NCBI GenBank assembly: GCA_030159075.1
Contig: BROG01000254.1
Coordinates: forward strand, 434,001-498,000
Reading direction: 5' to 3'
From: Atrina japonica
Lineage: Eukaryota; Mollusca; Bivalvia; Pterioida; Pinnidae
Length of the DNA stretch: 64,000 bases
Shown: positions 12,501 to 27,500 of the stretch, in pieces
Layout: the number at the start of each line of letters is the position of its first letter
Numbering within the stretch: position 1 is the first letter of the stretch
The notes under the pieces: model-generated
Database searches by the model: none
The model's input: only the letters and a program-made list of their open reading frames with translations
What the model was told of the DNA's origin: nothing
Position numbers and translations under genes: made by a program

Positions 12501-15500
12501 AAATCAAGAGGTGAGATCAGGTCCCATGGAGGAGTAAGCATCACATGTGCCACGAGCCCACAGTCAAATTAAAATGAAATTTGTGAGGAATAAATCCTCA
12601 TCGCAACTGGTACAGATGCCTCAACAACCATAATCGAACAGGTAACTCAACATTTCATTTAGTGAAGCATTGTGATGTAATGTTTTGTTAAAACTGGTCT
12701 ACTGCATCCTAATACTAAGCGAGACATCAAAATATGATTATCATACCTGACCAAAGAACTGAAGAAGTCTTTCCTCTGAGAATGTCATCTTTCCTGGTGT
12801 AAGTATACATCTTCCTCCACTGTTAGAATCATTACAGGAAATGAGCATAGGAAGAAGTGGACCTTCCATCTCCCTTGCAATCTGCCACAGGAATTGTCTA
12901 AATGATCCACCTGTTAAAAGCAAATATAACCTTTTCACCCCTACAGACAGTTGGACTAGTCCAATGTGTATTGTGAAGTATAGTCAAATTCCTATAACTT
13001 GAAGTGTTGGAGTCTGATGAACCCTTTCATGATGGAGGAGTTTATATTTTAGTTAATCTGCATAACACCATTTAAATTACATTGGCAAGTGTAATCATTC
13101 TATAGCAGTATCCAGCGGAGAATATAAACACATTTCTGTGATGTTTATCTTAACCGAAAAGTAAGTAGAATCACTCATATGCTCATCAAACGGTTATTCC
13201 ACCCTAATAAGTTATGTCATCAGAGAAAAGAATCTATTTTTGGAGGAAGAGTGAGTGTATTCACATTGATATAGGTACATAAAATCATTAAATCACTTAA
13301 AACAAATTTATGACAGTGATTGACACTAAGAGATATTTTGCTAAATTTCTCATCCTTTGAAATGTGTTTCTGCTTTCTTTTTCATTGGTCTAAAGATTCC
13401 ATACTTAAGACATTTTGTACAAGCTGACTCACCTACAGAGGCGTGTTCAAGTTTGCAGACTTAGTGTTACTTCAACACAGCTTACGTAAATAATTTTGGT
13501 CATGTAACAGATTTAAGACATGTTCAAGTCAGCTGATTTATAGACTTGTGTTCAAATCAGTGGACTTAGACTTGAATTCAAGTCTGATGACTTAGACTTG
13601 TGTTCAAGTCAGCTGAATTAATCTCATTCTGGGATACAAAAGGTGCAACCAAATTAAAGCTTTATAATCTTACTTGTTCCATGGACTTCCTCTCCAACAA
13701 GTTTAACATTAAAAGAATATGTTGGATCACCACCACTAGCTAAACGTACACAGAACTGTCGAGACGGTGTAGATGAAAGCTGGCGGAATGCTTGACACAA
13801 CCATGTAGCCATGCAGTTCTTTTCTTCCTCTGAGGTTGAAGAATGTTCAAAATATCATGTCAGTTATACAAAATATCACATCAGATATACAAAATATCAT
13901 ATCTAAAATGAAAAGCCACTCAACATACATAGATTATACATCTTAAAGCGATATAAGCTGTCACAATGATTATTTTTGTCCCCTGACATAAAGTAAAGAA
14001 TATCATAAAGTGTGTGTTCAAATACATTATCAAACACGTGAAACGTTGTAAACGGTCATCTTTTCAATTTGTTTTACTAGAATTTAAGTTTTCTTGTACC
14101 TTAAAAAATCCAGCTGTATTTCTGTATGCAATAACTCTTCAGATAAACTCTTTTGCAATATCAAATGTACTCAGTAATTCAGTCAGAGGATCTCGGACCT
14201 TTACACGTTCAGACTATGTAAACGTCGGCCAATTTTTGTGTTTTATATTTACTTTTAAAATACAGGACGTGATTTTTATTGAAAAGTGCATATAATATGT
14301 AAAATATATGCTTTTCAACGCTATTTTAAATACCTGAAGAAAATCGGATGAATATATGAATAAATATATCAGGTCACTAAAAGAAATTTTCCCGATGTTT
14401 AGTGTTACCCTGAATGCTGACATTGACAAAATAAAAATAATATAACTGTGAAAAGTATGTGTACCTCATGTTTTACAATCGTGCCGCCATGTCTGGTGGA
14501 GTTGGGCAAATCATGATCATATGTGTCAAGAATGATAAAGCCGGGAATGCAATGGGATGAGTTAAAAATGGGTCGAGATCACCTGATGTACCCAGCACGT
14601 GGACAATTTCAGACACGAATGTTGTGAAATGACGAAAAAGACCAACTTTGCCTGATTTAGGTATGAAATGATGATGTACGAAAATAAACGCAAGGGGTAA
14701 TTAGAATAAAATGTATATTAACTGCAAATAGCACGTGTTTATTGAACATTCGGTAATCTTCGTAAAAATTTACCGAAAGTTAATTTGCAATGCTCAAAGT
14801 AATGGCGGACAAACAATAACTGATTACAGGTTACATTTGGCAAGGTTGTTGCAGTTTTACACATGCATTTGTTGTTCTAACCACCAGATTGTTTCTTTGG
14901 AATATATATGAGATGAGATATGACAAAAAATGGGCATGTAAAATTTTTCACCTACGACAGATCATATTGCTTTAATGCATTGACAAAGTCATAAAGTTTA
15001 AAATGTAAACTAGATAATTACCAATAATTGTCTCTAATGGGTCCAAAGTCACTTCAGGGGCTGCTTGGTCCTGCTTTCTTTGTTCTGTAGCATTCAAGAC
15101 TCTATTTAAGAAGTTGACTTTGGTATCATAGAATATCAGTGACCTAACCTTGGACAGCAAAGCTGCTGTACTTCTGTTGTACGTCTTTGCAGGTCGAAGG
15201 TCAACCAATGGCAAGAAGAATGTTTCCAAAGTGTTGTTTAGAGATTGTAAAAGAGCAAACCGGAGACGTATACTTTCTACTGGAACGCCTGTATAAATAT
15301 GTACAATTATTACATTACTTGTTTTAACTTATATATCTCATATATGTAACAAGAATATACCAAATACATGGATAATTAGGCTACCGTTTAATTTTCACCA
15401 TTTTAGTCCTCAGATGAGAGAGCAAATTTAAGATAAAAGTTTCAGATTTGAAATTTTTACATTGATAAATGAAGCACAAACATACATGCCGTTTACGAGG

Positions 15501-18500
15501 CTAAAGGAATTATGGTGAATTTAAGATGTGCTGAATATGTTTTCTGTCATAAAATGGCACAAATAACCAGGTGCACAGTAATACATGTCTAAACAATAGG
15601 GAGGTCAAGGATAATAATCCTAATTTATAATTCTAGACCTGTATGCACAAACTCACGCAGGGTCTATAGAACAGTCAGGAAATAAATCTCCAGGTTCAAA
15701 GTCATTTCCATTGTACTATGTTTATTCAAGTGGGTACGTACAGTTCTGAATATCCTGAGAAAAAAAAATCCTTTACCTTCTTTCAGAATTTCTGACTCAA
15801 ATTTAATCAAACCTAATCCAATAATTTGTGGGCACTTAAAATTTACCAGTACTGCTTACAATCCATAATAAAAAGTAAGAGTTATTTCATCAAGAAACAT
15901 ACAGGGCACCCTGAAGTACTGGGTAAAACATTATCGGAATTTGTTTTTTGTTTAATTGTTGTTTTACATCCTGCCAAGAACTTTTCACTTGAGATATCAC
16001 CAACTGTAAGTGAAGTGCTACAAATTTTGACCTGTGCTATGGACTAACCCCACTGCAGTGATGGTTCTCTTAATTACCTCACCTCCGTACACTGTGACAC
16101 ATGAGCTAGTTTTAAAGTCTCATCTGTAAGATCTTAAAACACTTTGTATGTCAAATACTTGAGAAGGAACAGTCACAACCATTTTTAACGTCTTTGGTGG
16201 TATAACCCATTATGGCGAATCAAATCCTGGACCTTCTGCTTGACAGTGGAAGACCACTAGAAGAGCAGTAAACACTGTCAGTAACACTTGTCATGCCACC
16301 TGATGAAAGCTAATGGAGCAAGTGACCTGATAATACCAGATAACTAACCTTGAAGACTGGTGTATTTCTCATTTGTAAGCATCGCCTCTGATATATAGAC
16401 TTCATGTGGATGGTGGCGTGAGGGCGCTATTGCTAACTTTCTGGACAAGGAGTTGATATGATGAACAAGTGCTGCGTCCATCTCAAACACCCACTGACCA
16501 GCCATCTGATGAGCTTGAGTAAGATCTAAACATGCACTCCTGCAAAAATAAAACAAAATTCAAAAGTTTTATGGAATATTTGTCTATTTCAGAGGACCAT
16601 GTACTTTGAAGAATCAAACATGATTAGCTGTTTGTGGCATGGTTAAGGTTTTGACCTAAATAAGTTCTCTTTTTTATCAGATTTCATCACTGATCGTGTC
16701 AAATCGTGGTTGTCATTCAGGGTGTAAAAGTTATCAAAAGCTTCTGATGATGATATCATGATTATTTTGTTCAAAGTGTTCTTTAGCTATTTCAATACAT
16801 AGATTTTTAAATTTTTCAATGGTGCTAAAACTGTTTTAATTTTGTGGTTGAAAACAGCTTCTTCAATGTCAAACACTAAAATTGTTTCCCAACAAGAAGT
16901 TCAGATACTATGCTCTCAATGGCAAATGGAGTAATCTCTTAAGCTATATTCAACAGTTTAATATACAAGTTTGAAATGTATTTATAGTTTTGTACCTTTC
17001 AAAATGCAGGTCAAATCCACAAGCTAATAAAGCCTTCCAGATAGAGCGTATATCTTGTTTGGCATGTTCCAAAACAAACTGAAGGAACCCATCTAATGTC
17101 AGTAACTTTGCTTCCTCTCCAACCCAATGATGCTGAAAAAATAAAATTTAATACTATGATAAATGTACAAACTGAGGTGTATGGTATGATCTACATAGAA
17201 ACAACATTTGGTTTTTGTTTTTTTTTAATTTTGAACAGTGTTTGGTGCCACACTCAACAATTTTTCAGTTATATGGTGGCAGCCAGTTTTTGATGGTGGG
17301 GAGAGAACCTGGTTACAATGTACCGAGGAAGAGATCACCGTCCTACTGTAAGTAAACTGACAAACTTTCTCACAAAAATCAGCTTTGGTTCCAGTGGTAC
17401 TCAAACCTGCACTGAAACAACATTTGTTAGGAGAGTTTGACTTCTATCTGTACATCAGCAATGATAAATGTACAAATCTACTGGAAAAATAAATATACAC
17501 AGGAATAATTAGTATACATACTGCATGCAGTATTCACAAGAAATACTGAAATACAATAATATAATGTAAATCTTCATAAAATAGACACAAAGTAACACTT
17601 ATGTATAACATTAATTTTACATTTTAATTTATCAAACTCTATTATTAAAATTACATGCCTTTGTGTCATTTGAAAGAATGGTGACTTTTTCATCAAAACT
17701 TAATAAAGGAACAGTCACTATGTGTTTATATCTGTATCAAGGTTAACTCCATTATACATGTATTTGCATTTAGCTGTTCCTCATATTCCCAGGGCAATAT
17801 CAATGTTCTACTACCTAGCTACTGGGAGCAGTCAGAGTACACAAGCTGACTTATAATCAGCAATTTATCTCACTAGTGGAGATAATCCCCTAAATAAGAG
17901 CCTTTTTGTGGCACATCATGTGTCCCTAATACTACATTATGAAACAGAAAAGATTTTATAAACAAAGTAATAGCTCTGGAATTAAGGGGCCAGGGAAGAA
18001 GTTTTAGTATGTGACATTCTATACAATCACAGTGTATACATCTAATAGAAACATGTATGGTGAGCTTACAGAATGGAAAGGTCACCTTATGGCCCATTGA
18101 AGGAAAATCAACAAGGGGGCATAATTCTAGAAAAACAGGGTCAAAAAGTGCTCTCTTAGTCCTGGACACTTGATGGACACAGGTATGTACACATGTACAT
18201 GCATATATGGTTGCCATCCCATAATACATTTGTACATCCCATAATACAACAGGAATATAACTTTGTACCTTCCCTCCTTTAGACATTGGGTCAGGTGCAG
18301 CTCCTTCCTTCATAGTTTTCTCTGGTAGTTCCTTCCCCTTCTGTTTTCTCTCCCTAGCATTGCCCCTATAATCATACCACATCATCCAAATTTAACTATA
18401 ACATCAATAAGTAATATCTATGTCTAACTTTTGTTTTAAATGAGTAAGATTGTAAAGCAATTTCACTAATTTAAGTAAATGAATGTCCTTGACAACATAT

Positions 18501-21500
18501 CTTTTCTTCATCTGGACATCATGATAATGATGATGTTGTTGATGATGATGTTTAAGTTCTTGTAGATGATAATAATGAAGATGATGATGCTGATAGTGAC
18601 AAAGATGATGATGATGACAGACAGAGATAGACTTACTTTTCAACAACTCCCAGTACCACTTTTTCTTTTGAACCTCGTGGTGATTTCTTTGTACTTTTGC
18701 CTCTTCCATTTTTATCTGCATTAGGTGACCTGTTAAAGAATATATACAATTGATTACATAGATAAAATAAAACACCAATAGATTCTTGAAATTTGTGCCA
18801 GATATTCTCAACACATTCATCTAGATATATTGAGAGTCTTTCTAGGTATTATGAAATGTTCAAAGAATTACAAATGAAACAAACTGAATATAAAACAAAA
18901 CTTGGGATTACAATAGTTGCCGAAAAATTATTTCTATTTGAATGTGTTTAGATACAATTTGTGATACAACACACAGTATCACACTTTTCTTTTTATTTAT
19001 ATATTTTTGTTGTCATTTTAATTTTTCTTCATTTCATGCCATTTTAAGTTGCCTCCTTAGTCACTTGATAATAATGTCCGACCATGACAGAAATACAATC
19101 GCCCTATGTGCACCAGTGTAAATAAAACTATACAAACATAAAAGTATAATATTTAACATTGGGAATCTAACAGAATTATAATCAGTCTGACAAAAAAAAC
19201 CAAGGGGGGGTCAAAGAAATTATTGTGACCTGAGTCAATCCCTGTGGTGCTTTGGTCAGTGGATCTTTAAAAGTGTTTTTTCACTGATTATGTTGCGCAG
19301 GGTCAAAATCTTACTTTCGTTTAACCTATTCTTTTTGTTATTACTCAATGAGTTGACTTTAGAACAATATTGATAACTTAAAGTCTCTAATAAGACATAC
19401 CTATGTACAACTTTTATATAGTTTACATTGAACCTCACATAGTGTCTCAGACAGTAAAAGTCTTATTCATTCATCCCATCTTAAATGGGGATAATTTAAA
19501 AAGAAATATTTAATGATAGAAAAAGGAGTGAATGAAATTTTGTAAATATCAGTGAAAGAATACCTTCACAGAGCCTACACAAATTGATCTGATTTTTGGG
19601 ACCTACAATATATATCAATAACTCACATTTCCTTGTCAGGGGACTTCATCATTCCATATCTTCTTAGCATCTGCATTGTCTGTTCTGCCAGGGACTTTTT
19701 AGGTGGACGAACGTTATTTAGGAATATACACAGCAAATTTTCTTGTACATTCTGTAAAATCTGATCTTTACTCAGACAAATAAATCCAGATTCTTGTCTG
19801 CAGTCTGATGTGCCTTGCCGTTGGTCCATAATGAAACAGCTGTGAAAGATCTCAGTCAAAGCTAGCAATGCAGCATCAGATATTTCCTTGCATTGTGAAC
19901 TATTGAAAAATTTGTTCTGCAAGTAATCCTCTATGGCAGTATTTGCATGAGATTCTCCGACCAACGTGGCACCCATGGTGGTGACAGACAAAACATCCTC
20001 TGAAACATTAACCACTTCATCCTGATCTACCGTCAAATTTCCGGCTAAAACTTTGTTTTTCACTAACGCTTTTTTAACATTCTCCATCTTTGCTTTTGAC
20101 ACTACGTTTATCACAGCATATCCTTTCAAACACTTCTGAAACCCAGATACAGTCTTTGTTGTTGAGACACTTTCAACATTCTCAGACTGAGCTGGAGTTT
20201 TTGACTTGGTTGCATCTGTTCCTACTTTGACGTCTGTAGCAGAATCTGAAGTTTCTTTTCCTGTGGTATCATGAGACACCACTTCAACTGGTATAAATAT
20301 TTCATCTCTATCAACACCTCCATTTGCCATACAAGCAGCTCTGACGGCAGACTTTACCCTAGTAACATCAAGATTCTTAGGTATACCAGTAATAATCAAA
20401 AGTCTACAATGTGCTGAAGGAGTATGTAACACTTGTGCTGCATCAGAGATGGCATCTGTAAGAGTCTGTTCTCCATGTTTTTCCTTAAATGCTAAACACC
20501 TATTGAAGATTAAGAATTCAATATACACATGTATACATGTATATACAAACAAACAAACAAACAGAAAAACAAAAACAAAAAGAATTGTAAGAAATGAATT
20601 ATTTCATGCTACATAACAATGTGTGATAACTGAAAATTTTACAAAAACAAAAAAGGTCTCAATATTTACATTGTATTTCTGTGATCTCTCCTTATGCATA
20701 AATATGTTATGTATAATTCAAGTATTGAACAATCTTGTGCATGTTTAATCATGTCTATATAACCAAGATAAGATGACTTCTTCTAGGTTGTGGTAAAAAA
20801 AGAGGTAAAAGTCATCATGGGTATGATATAAATATCAGGGGATAATATATACTGTATACAGGGTTATTTTCGCCCTAATGCATTTCAAACAGTTTAGCCA
20901 CGTTTTAAATTTCCCCAGACTTTTATTACTAAAAATAAATGAATTTACCATTTTGAATTCACCCAGTTTTGAATTTGCCCACTGACGATGATGGCGAAAG
21001 TGGCAAAAATAAAATGGGGGTGAAAATTTCCCTATATACAGTAATATGACAACACTCTGAAAGATGTTACTAAATATAGGGGTGAAAGTCATCATAAGTA
21101 TGACATTGGTACAGGTATCAGGGGATAATTTATAATATGACAACACCTGATAGATTTTACTGAACAAATTTTACTGAACAAATAAGTTATCACTAGATTG
21201 CAAACTTCTTACGCTTACATCAAAACCTAGATATCCCACTTAAGAATCTTTAATAAGTACCGGACAAGAATCTTACCGGAGAATCTGAGAGACAGTGAGT
21301 GCCCTGAGGAACCAGAGCATGTCCTCAGGTTTAGCACTAGAGATTTCTTTTCCTGTATCACTTGATGATGTAAGCACTGAGGAGGAGGAGGAGCTTGAGG
21401 CAGCTGCCTCTGAAGAGGATGATGGGATGGCACTGGAGGAGGAAGATGACACTGTACTCTCACTTTCACTGACACGAGGACTTGTTCCCGTTGATCTTTT

Positions 21501-24500
21501 TGGCACTGCACCACCTCTTTCTTTGTCTCTCTTTGCTTTCAGTTTTTTCTTCTTTGCTGATGTAGTTGGACTTCCAAGTGGATGAAGAGAACTTGATGAA
21601 CTGGCATCTAATGACGAGCCAGAAGCACCACCTACTGGTTTGTAATACTCTTCATAGGAGAGTTCAGCGATGGCTAAGTTAACTTCCATCAAAGCGTGGA
21701 AATAGGTGGAAAACCTTCCTTTGTCTGTTACACCAATACCTATGCCAAACCCACTGCATGTTGTTTTTGATGTCCAACCTTAAACAGACAGAAAGATATA
21801 GAAGTGCATAAAAAAAGAAGTCATTAGGACATTATCTGAGCCCCCAATGTATCTACATAACATCCAACTAAAAAGCAAAAAAAAAAATGTTATCAAGAAA
21901 TGCTAAATACCGAGTTTGATGGAAATTGGCCAAGGCACTTTTGAGGCATAGAGGGTGAAAAGAGATTGCAATAGGTCAGCTAAGTTACCCTAAGACCAAA
22001 CAAGAATGTTAAAGGCAGAATTGCTGAATTGTGAAACAATACATCTGGACTTTCAAGGTCAAAGTAAAAACTGAAGGTCAAAGTAAAAGTCATCATGTTC
22101 TATCACCATGTGAAGTTACAATGTGATACACCAAACAGAGCTAAATGCAACAGCTAAACCAAATTGTTGACTCAGATAGACAGATGGATGAATGGCAGTG
22201 ATTTTCATACCTGAAATTTACTGCCGAAATTGGGTAGTTTCCCCTTGCAAAATTTGTGCAAAAATTACCCCCAAAATGACTTAAAATTTACAATTTTTCA
22301 ATCCTGCAAAATTTTGTGATTTTTTTCTATGATGTTTGTGTCCATAAAGGACAAAGAAAGAGGAAACTTCAGTTTCAAAGTACATTATTAATGATGATGT
22401 GATTTTGCAGCAATAAAAAAATTCCCAATTTTGTTATTTTTTCGCTACTTTTCCCAAATGGAAAGGTACCAGGTACCTTTCAGAATTTGTATGAAAATCA
22501 CTGAATGGACAGAAACACATACATTGTCATTTCATAGACTGGTATTTGCTTCACAATCTGACCAAAAACTGATATAAACAGATACAAATGAAATTGTCAA
22601 TTTCCTGCTTTTGCTCATATATCGCTTCAATATTCTACAGTAAAACTGCATAAGACAAATACTTTCTTGATAAAATGAAATCCTGTTCTAATGTTAAAAA
22701 AAAACAACATAAAATATTACAAAATTATTCCTTCATAAAAGTGTAACAATTATGTCCCTTGTGATTGAAGCTAAATGTAATACAAACTTGACTCTGTTTT
22801 ATCTCATCAACTCCCTGAAGTCACATTTGGATCAAAGAATGGTTAAGTCCACTGTCAGAATTCAGGGTGTACTAATAAAACTCCAAATTCTGCATGCAAA
22901 TTTAACTTGTTTACCGCTGAATTATGACAGCAGAACGTACTATTTATTGATCTGGGTGAGTCTAAATGTGATTACAGGGGCTGATGAGTTAAGGCATATT
23001 TTAAAATCAAACCAGCTTTATTCAAATTATTTGAAGTTCCAAAGATGCCAAACATATTCATTACAACAAAGTTTCTCTTCTCTTTGATTTAGCCATCCTC
23101 CAAAAGATACCTTTAGTTTCTTCTTCATATAGTTTCCTGAGTTCTGCCTGAAGTTGGTACAAAAGTCCTGTAGACGGATTCAGGTGTGGATTCAGCGTGG
23201 GAAGTTTGCTGCCCATACAGCCTTCACTGTAATGCAGAACTCTGAGAGACTGGGCAAATACATGGAATGTGTATTCCTTAACAAGAGCTGGTACATTACT
23301 CATCCACAAGTACCTGTAATGTTAATTGTTTACTATCAGCACTGGTATATTACTTATACATGACTACCTGTACATAATGTAGCAAGTTAATTAATACTAT
23401 TAGCACTGGTATATTGCTCATCCACAAGTACCCGAGTGTACATAATACATCATGCTAATTAATACTACATTTAGGATTGGCACTGATATATTGCTTAAGC
23501 CAACATAAAGTATTAGCACATGTTTTCTGGTACATGCCCAAAATAACATAGAGTAGGTAAGTAGGAAAAACATTTCATTTTGAAAAATTATTTTCTTGTC
23601 TTTCCAACAAATGGTAAATGGTCAAACTGGAAATGTATGTACTCTATATATGTTATTCTACAACAGGTACTCACAATTTAACCCTAATACGGCATTTAAA
23701 AGTGTCACTGAAATCATAAGGACTGCACATGTGAAATATCAAAACTACGCTACTTTCTATTTCTTATAATATACAGCCCAGGTTAATGTTATGTCCATGG
23801 ACGCTGCTAACCCTGGAGGTATGAAATTAGCTCTCCAGACATTTTGTCCTGGCAAGCTAAAAAGTATAAATTTAAACATCACTATAGGGATTTGCAATGG
23901 ATTCTAAGGCCAGTCCAGCTGTGACTTAAGGGGGTGTAAGAATCAATCTGCTAACACCTTTTACTACTGTATAAATCAAAGTGACAATAATTATATTTTC
24001 TACACTTACCTGCACAAAAGTTCAATCACATGTTTAAACACTGGGGGCGTTATGACAATATTGTCCACACTCCATAAGCTGTCCTGTAGACCATACTTGT
24101 TAAGAAATCCTTTAGCCTTGTTGCCCTTCTGTATGTCATCTTTAGGCCCACAACTGTGAGTGCCACACCCAAACTTGTCCATTATCAATGTCTCAATGTA
24201 GGCAATAGCTAATAAAAACTGGGGAGGCAGGGCATGAATAGTGAGAATGATCCCTGGGGGCGGGGACACTCCAAGTCGTAAATGAACCCTATCACATGGT
24301 ACAATTGCTGGGGTATACTGTTCATTCTGATTACTGGTGGACGTTGTGTCACGTGGATAACTGACCACTTCAAGCTTGGCCGCTTGACCATTCTTTTTCA
24401 CTCTATGTCCACTATAAGAAAACACTCTTGCCCATGGTGACTTGTAAAGTGATGTGCTGAAAATAGACAAAGATGTTAACTAACCATCCCCTGAAAAACA

Positions 24501-27500
24501 ATGGACTCTTCTGTAAATTAATGTTTAAGGCTACTCCAAATCTGTCCTTTGGGGAAAATTAGTTAATAATACAAAAGCAATTTAAAATGGGCTGAACATA
24601 TAAATGATGTATACCATATATTGTTAATTTTGTACTAATTATACCATGCCTTTTTCACTTAAGTGTTAGACCTAAGAATTCTGCACACATATAAAGATGT
24701 TAACAGCTGTACATGGGTTGCCACAAGTTTATAGATACATTATGGACTATGCTACATTCTTTATTGCACCAATCAATCAGTAAGTTAGACTTTGAGTATG
24801 ATTCTTATGGATTCAGCAATATATATATTAACCAGGAAATTAGACTTTGATTATGATTCTCAACCAAAGGACTTGTGACATTCAATTCTGATGACAAAAA
24901 CATGACGAGATAGCATTAAAATCAGTATTATAAAAGTCTGATGACTGATTTAGCTTAAGTTAAAACCCAAAGGTAATACATAAAACAAAAACCCTGTAAT
25001 ATCAACATGAATTGTTGATAAGGACACATTGTGAAAATTGCTAGAGAAACCCAGTTTGGCAATTATTTGTTGGCAAATGATTAATTCAACCTTACTATTT
25101 GTATATGCATACCACACTGGACTTGAACTTATTTTCACAATTTATACAGGAATTAAGAATCTTTATGCTTGAGCATATCTTTTACTTGTTATTCATTGTT
25201 ATTGTACATCAAGTACAAGTAGTAAAAGTAGAAAAAATTGAAATAATGTTTTTGGTTAACACAGTTAATGCCCCTTTAAGAGTCTTCAATTAGTAAATCA
25301 CAATAAATCCATGGATTTCAGAGATTACAATTACAAGGTCAATACATATAAGATACCTACTCTTTTTTAGCAGCTTTTGGGTCTGTTTTACATGAGACAA
25401 CAAGACAAGCAGCACCAGGAAAATGGATGTCTGTATTGACCTTCACCTCTGTCACAGGAAATTCTTCATATGCAAACATTTCAGGAGCCGTCTAAAAAGA
25501 CAGATTTAAATCACAGAATGCAAGGGACTATATATGAATTAGAATCCAAAGAAAAATAAATGTATCAAATGGCATTAACATGTTACATGTGTTATTTCTG
25601 TAAGTTTGAGGATAGAGAGATTATCAAAAGATTATTATGACAACAAATGAACTACCGTATTCGGTCGTGTATAATCCGCATTTACGTATTATCCGCACCC
25701 CCCATTTCAGCATCAGATCTCGGAGAAAAAAAGGACTTCGTGCGTATAATCCGCGTTGACTTTTTTCCACGGCCGTATGGCCGAAAATCGTCGGCGAGAT
25801 TGATTATTATTGTGTATAAGTGTAGTATGACGATCGGAAATATTTTCAAAATTCGCAGATCGGTATTTGGAAGAAATAGATAAATATTTATTATAGATAT
25901 ATATATTTCGAGATATTAGATAAGGGATATGATAAGCAAATTAATGATTTGAAATAAATAACAAAAGAAATATCAAAACATCAGTCGAAGTCTTTGTAAA
26001 ATTACATTCCGTTAATTACAGCGCAATCATTTGCTTTTGCTGACGTGGTAGCCTATATATTTAATTAATAGTATGTATTAGAACAACATTTGAAATAGAT
26101 ATTATATTTGCGGAAATCGGCGACATAAAAGTTTGTAACAATTTTAATTAGCGGAGAGCACTTGTACACAAGCGATCTATATATCCAGAATACGCGTGTA
26201 TAGTGTAATTATTGAAACAAAGGGATATATATACAGATCCAAGTATACTGTTGTCTGTTACACGCATCATTGATTATGAATGGAGACATATACTACAAAC
26301 ATTAATTACCTTGGTGTGGCATTGTGTTATTTTACACCTTTTATCATATTTTCAATTTAAAATTAACTCATCGTACTTACCTGTATAATTGGCATGTTCC
26401 ATAACTTAGTACTACACTGTAGATGTACGGTAGTAAGAGAGTTACTGGTATATACCTTTTGTACGAAATGTGTAAAATAACATTCCTCCACAGAACAAAA
26501 CACCCAGAAAACATTGTTTTATTTATTAATGTATAGTCATCGTCTCAAAACAAACAACGCAAAACTACATAATATGATATAAATGGGAAAATACGAAACT
26601 ACAAGATACTACATATTTGCTCTTCCATTTAGCCCCCTCATTTACAGTTACAACATGGCCGTTCGCTTCGTCGTTCACCAGCGTGAAATAATTATTAGAA
26701 TTCTTGTTGAGATTGTTTTATTTTTCAATAATAACAAAACTTCATGATGAAGATAAGCAACAGGTACTGTACTATTCTGTTTCCTCGCCAAACATCGCAA
26801 CTAGGCTAGCCTTGCACAGGCACTTGCGTTATGCAATCCACCGATCACAACACCATCAATCAAGGGATTGCATTACACAAGTGCCTGTGTAGTCTAGCCT
26901 ATTTGTAAACTGAAACACACAAAAATAAAAGACAACAAGATTCATTTATTGATTTATTCACCGTCACTGTAGACATAAATGATGATATACATTGACTCGT
27001 ACATCGTTATTACGAAAAAAACTTTGTCAGGCTTACCACCCACCCACATCGAATCTCATGCAGTAGTTCCTGCGGAAAAAATGTCCTAAGATTCTGTAGT
27101 ACTGTATTATCCGCACCCCTCTGCCTGAGACAAATTTTAGAATGAAAAGAGTGCGGATTATACACGGCCGAATACGGTATCTGTAGGGTAGACCACAGCC
27201 AAAATATTTCATATTACAATTAACATGATTTTAAGTTTGATAAATTGTTCAGATCATGATGTATAATATACATATCTCTTCACAGAATAAAATGAGTTTG
27301 AGATACATACTGGTAATAACCCCAAAGAGCTAAGTCATTCAGTTTAAAGTCCCAGATAGACAGACAGACTAACAGATAGGCAGACAGACTAACAGATAGA
27401 CAGACAAACAGATAGACAGACAGACTAACAGATAGACAGACAAACAGATAGACAGACAGGATAACAAATAGACAGACTAACAGATAGACAGACAAACAGA

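Noticed and set aside
14014..14295. Plus-strand 93-codon open frame as a transposase
   Set aside because: No catalytic or DNA-binding motif is visible; the element looks non-autonomous.
17873..18385. 170-codon minus-strand open frame as a separate gene
   Set aside because: Only its first ~32 codons (exon 46) are coding; the rest runs past the GGGAAG|GTACAA donor into intron.
21295..21585. Plus-strand 96-codon acidic open frame
   Set aside because: Antisense shadow of the serine-rich exon 43; Glu runs are the complement of Ser codons.
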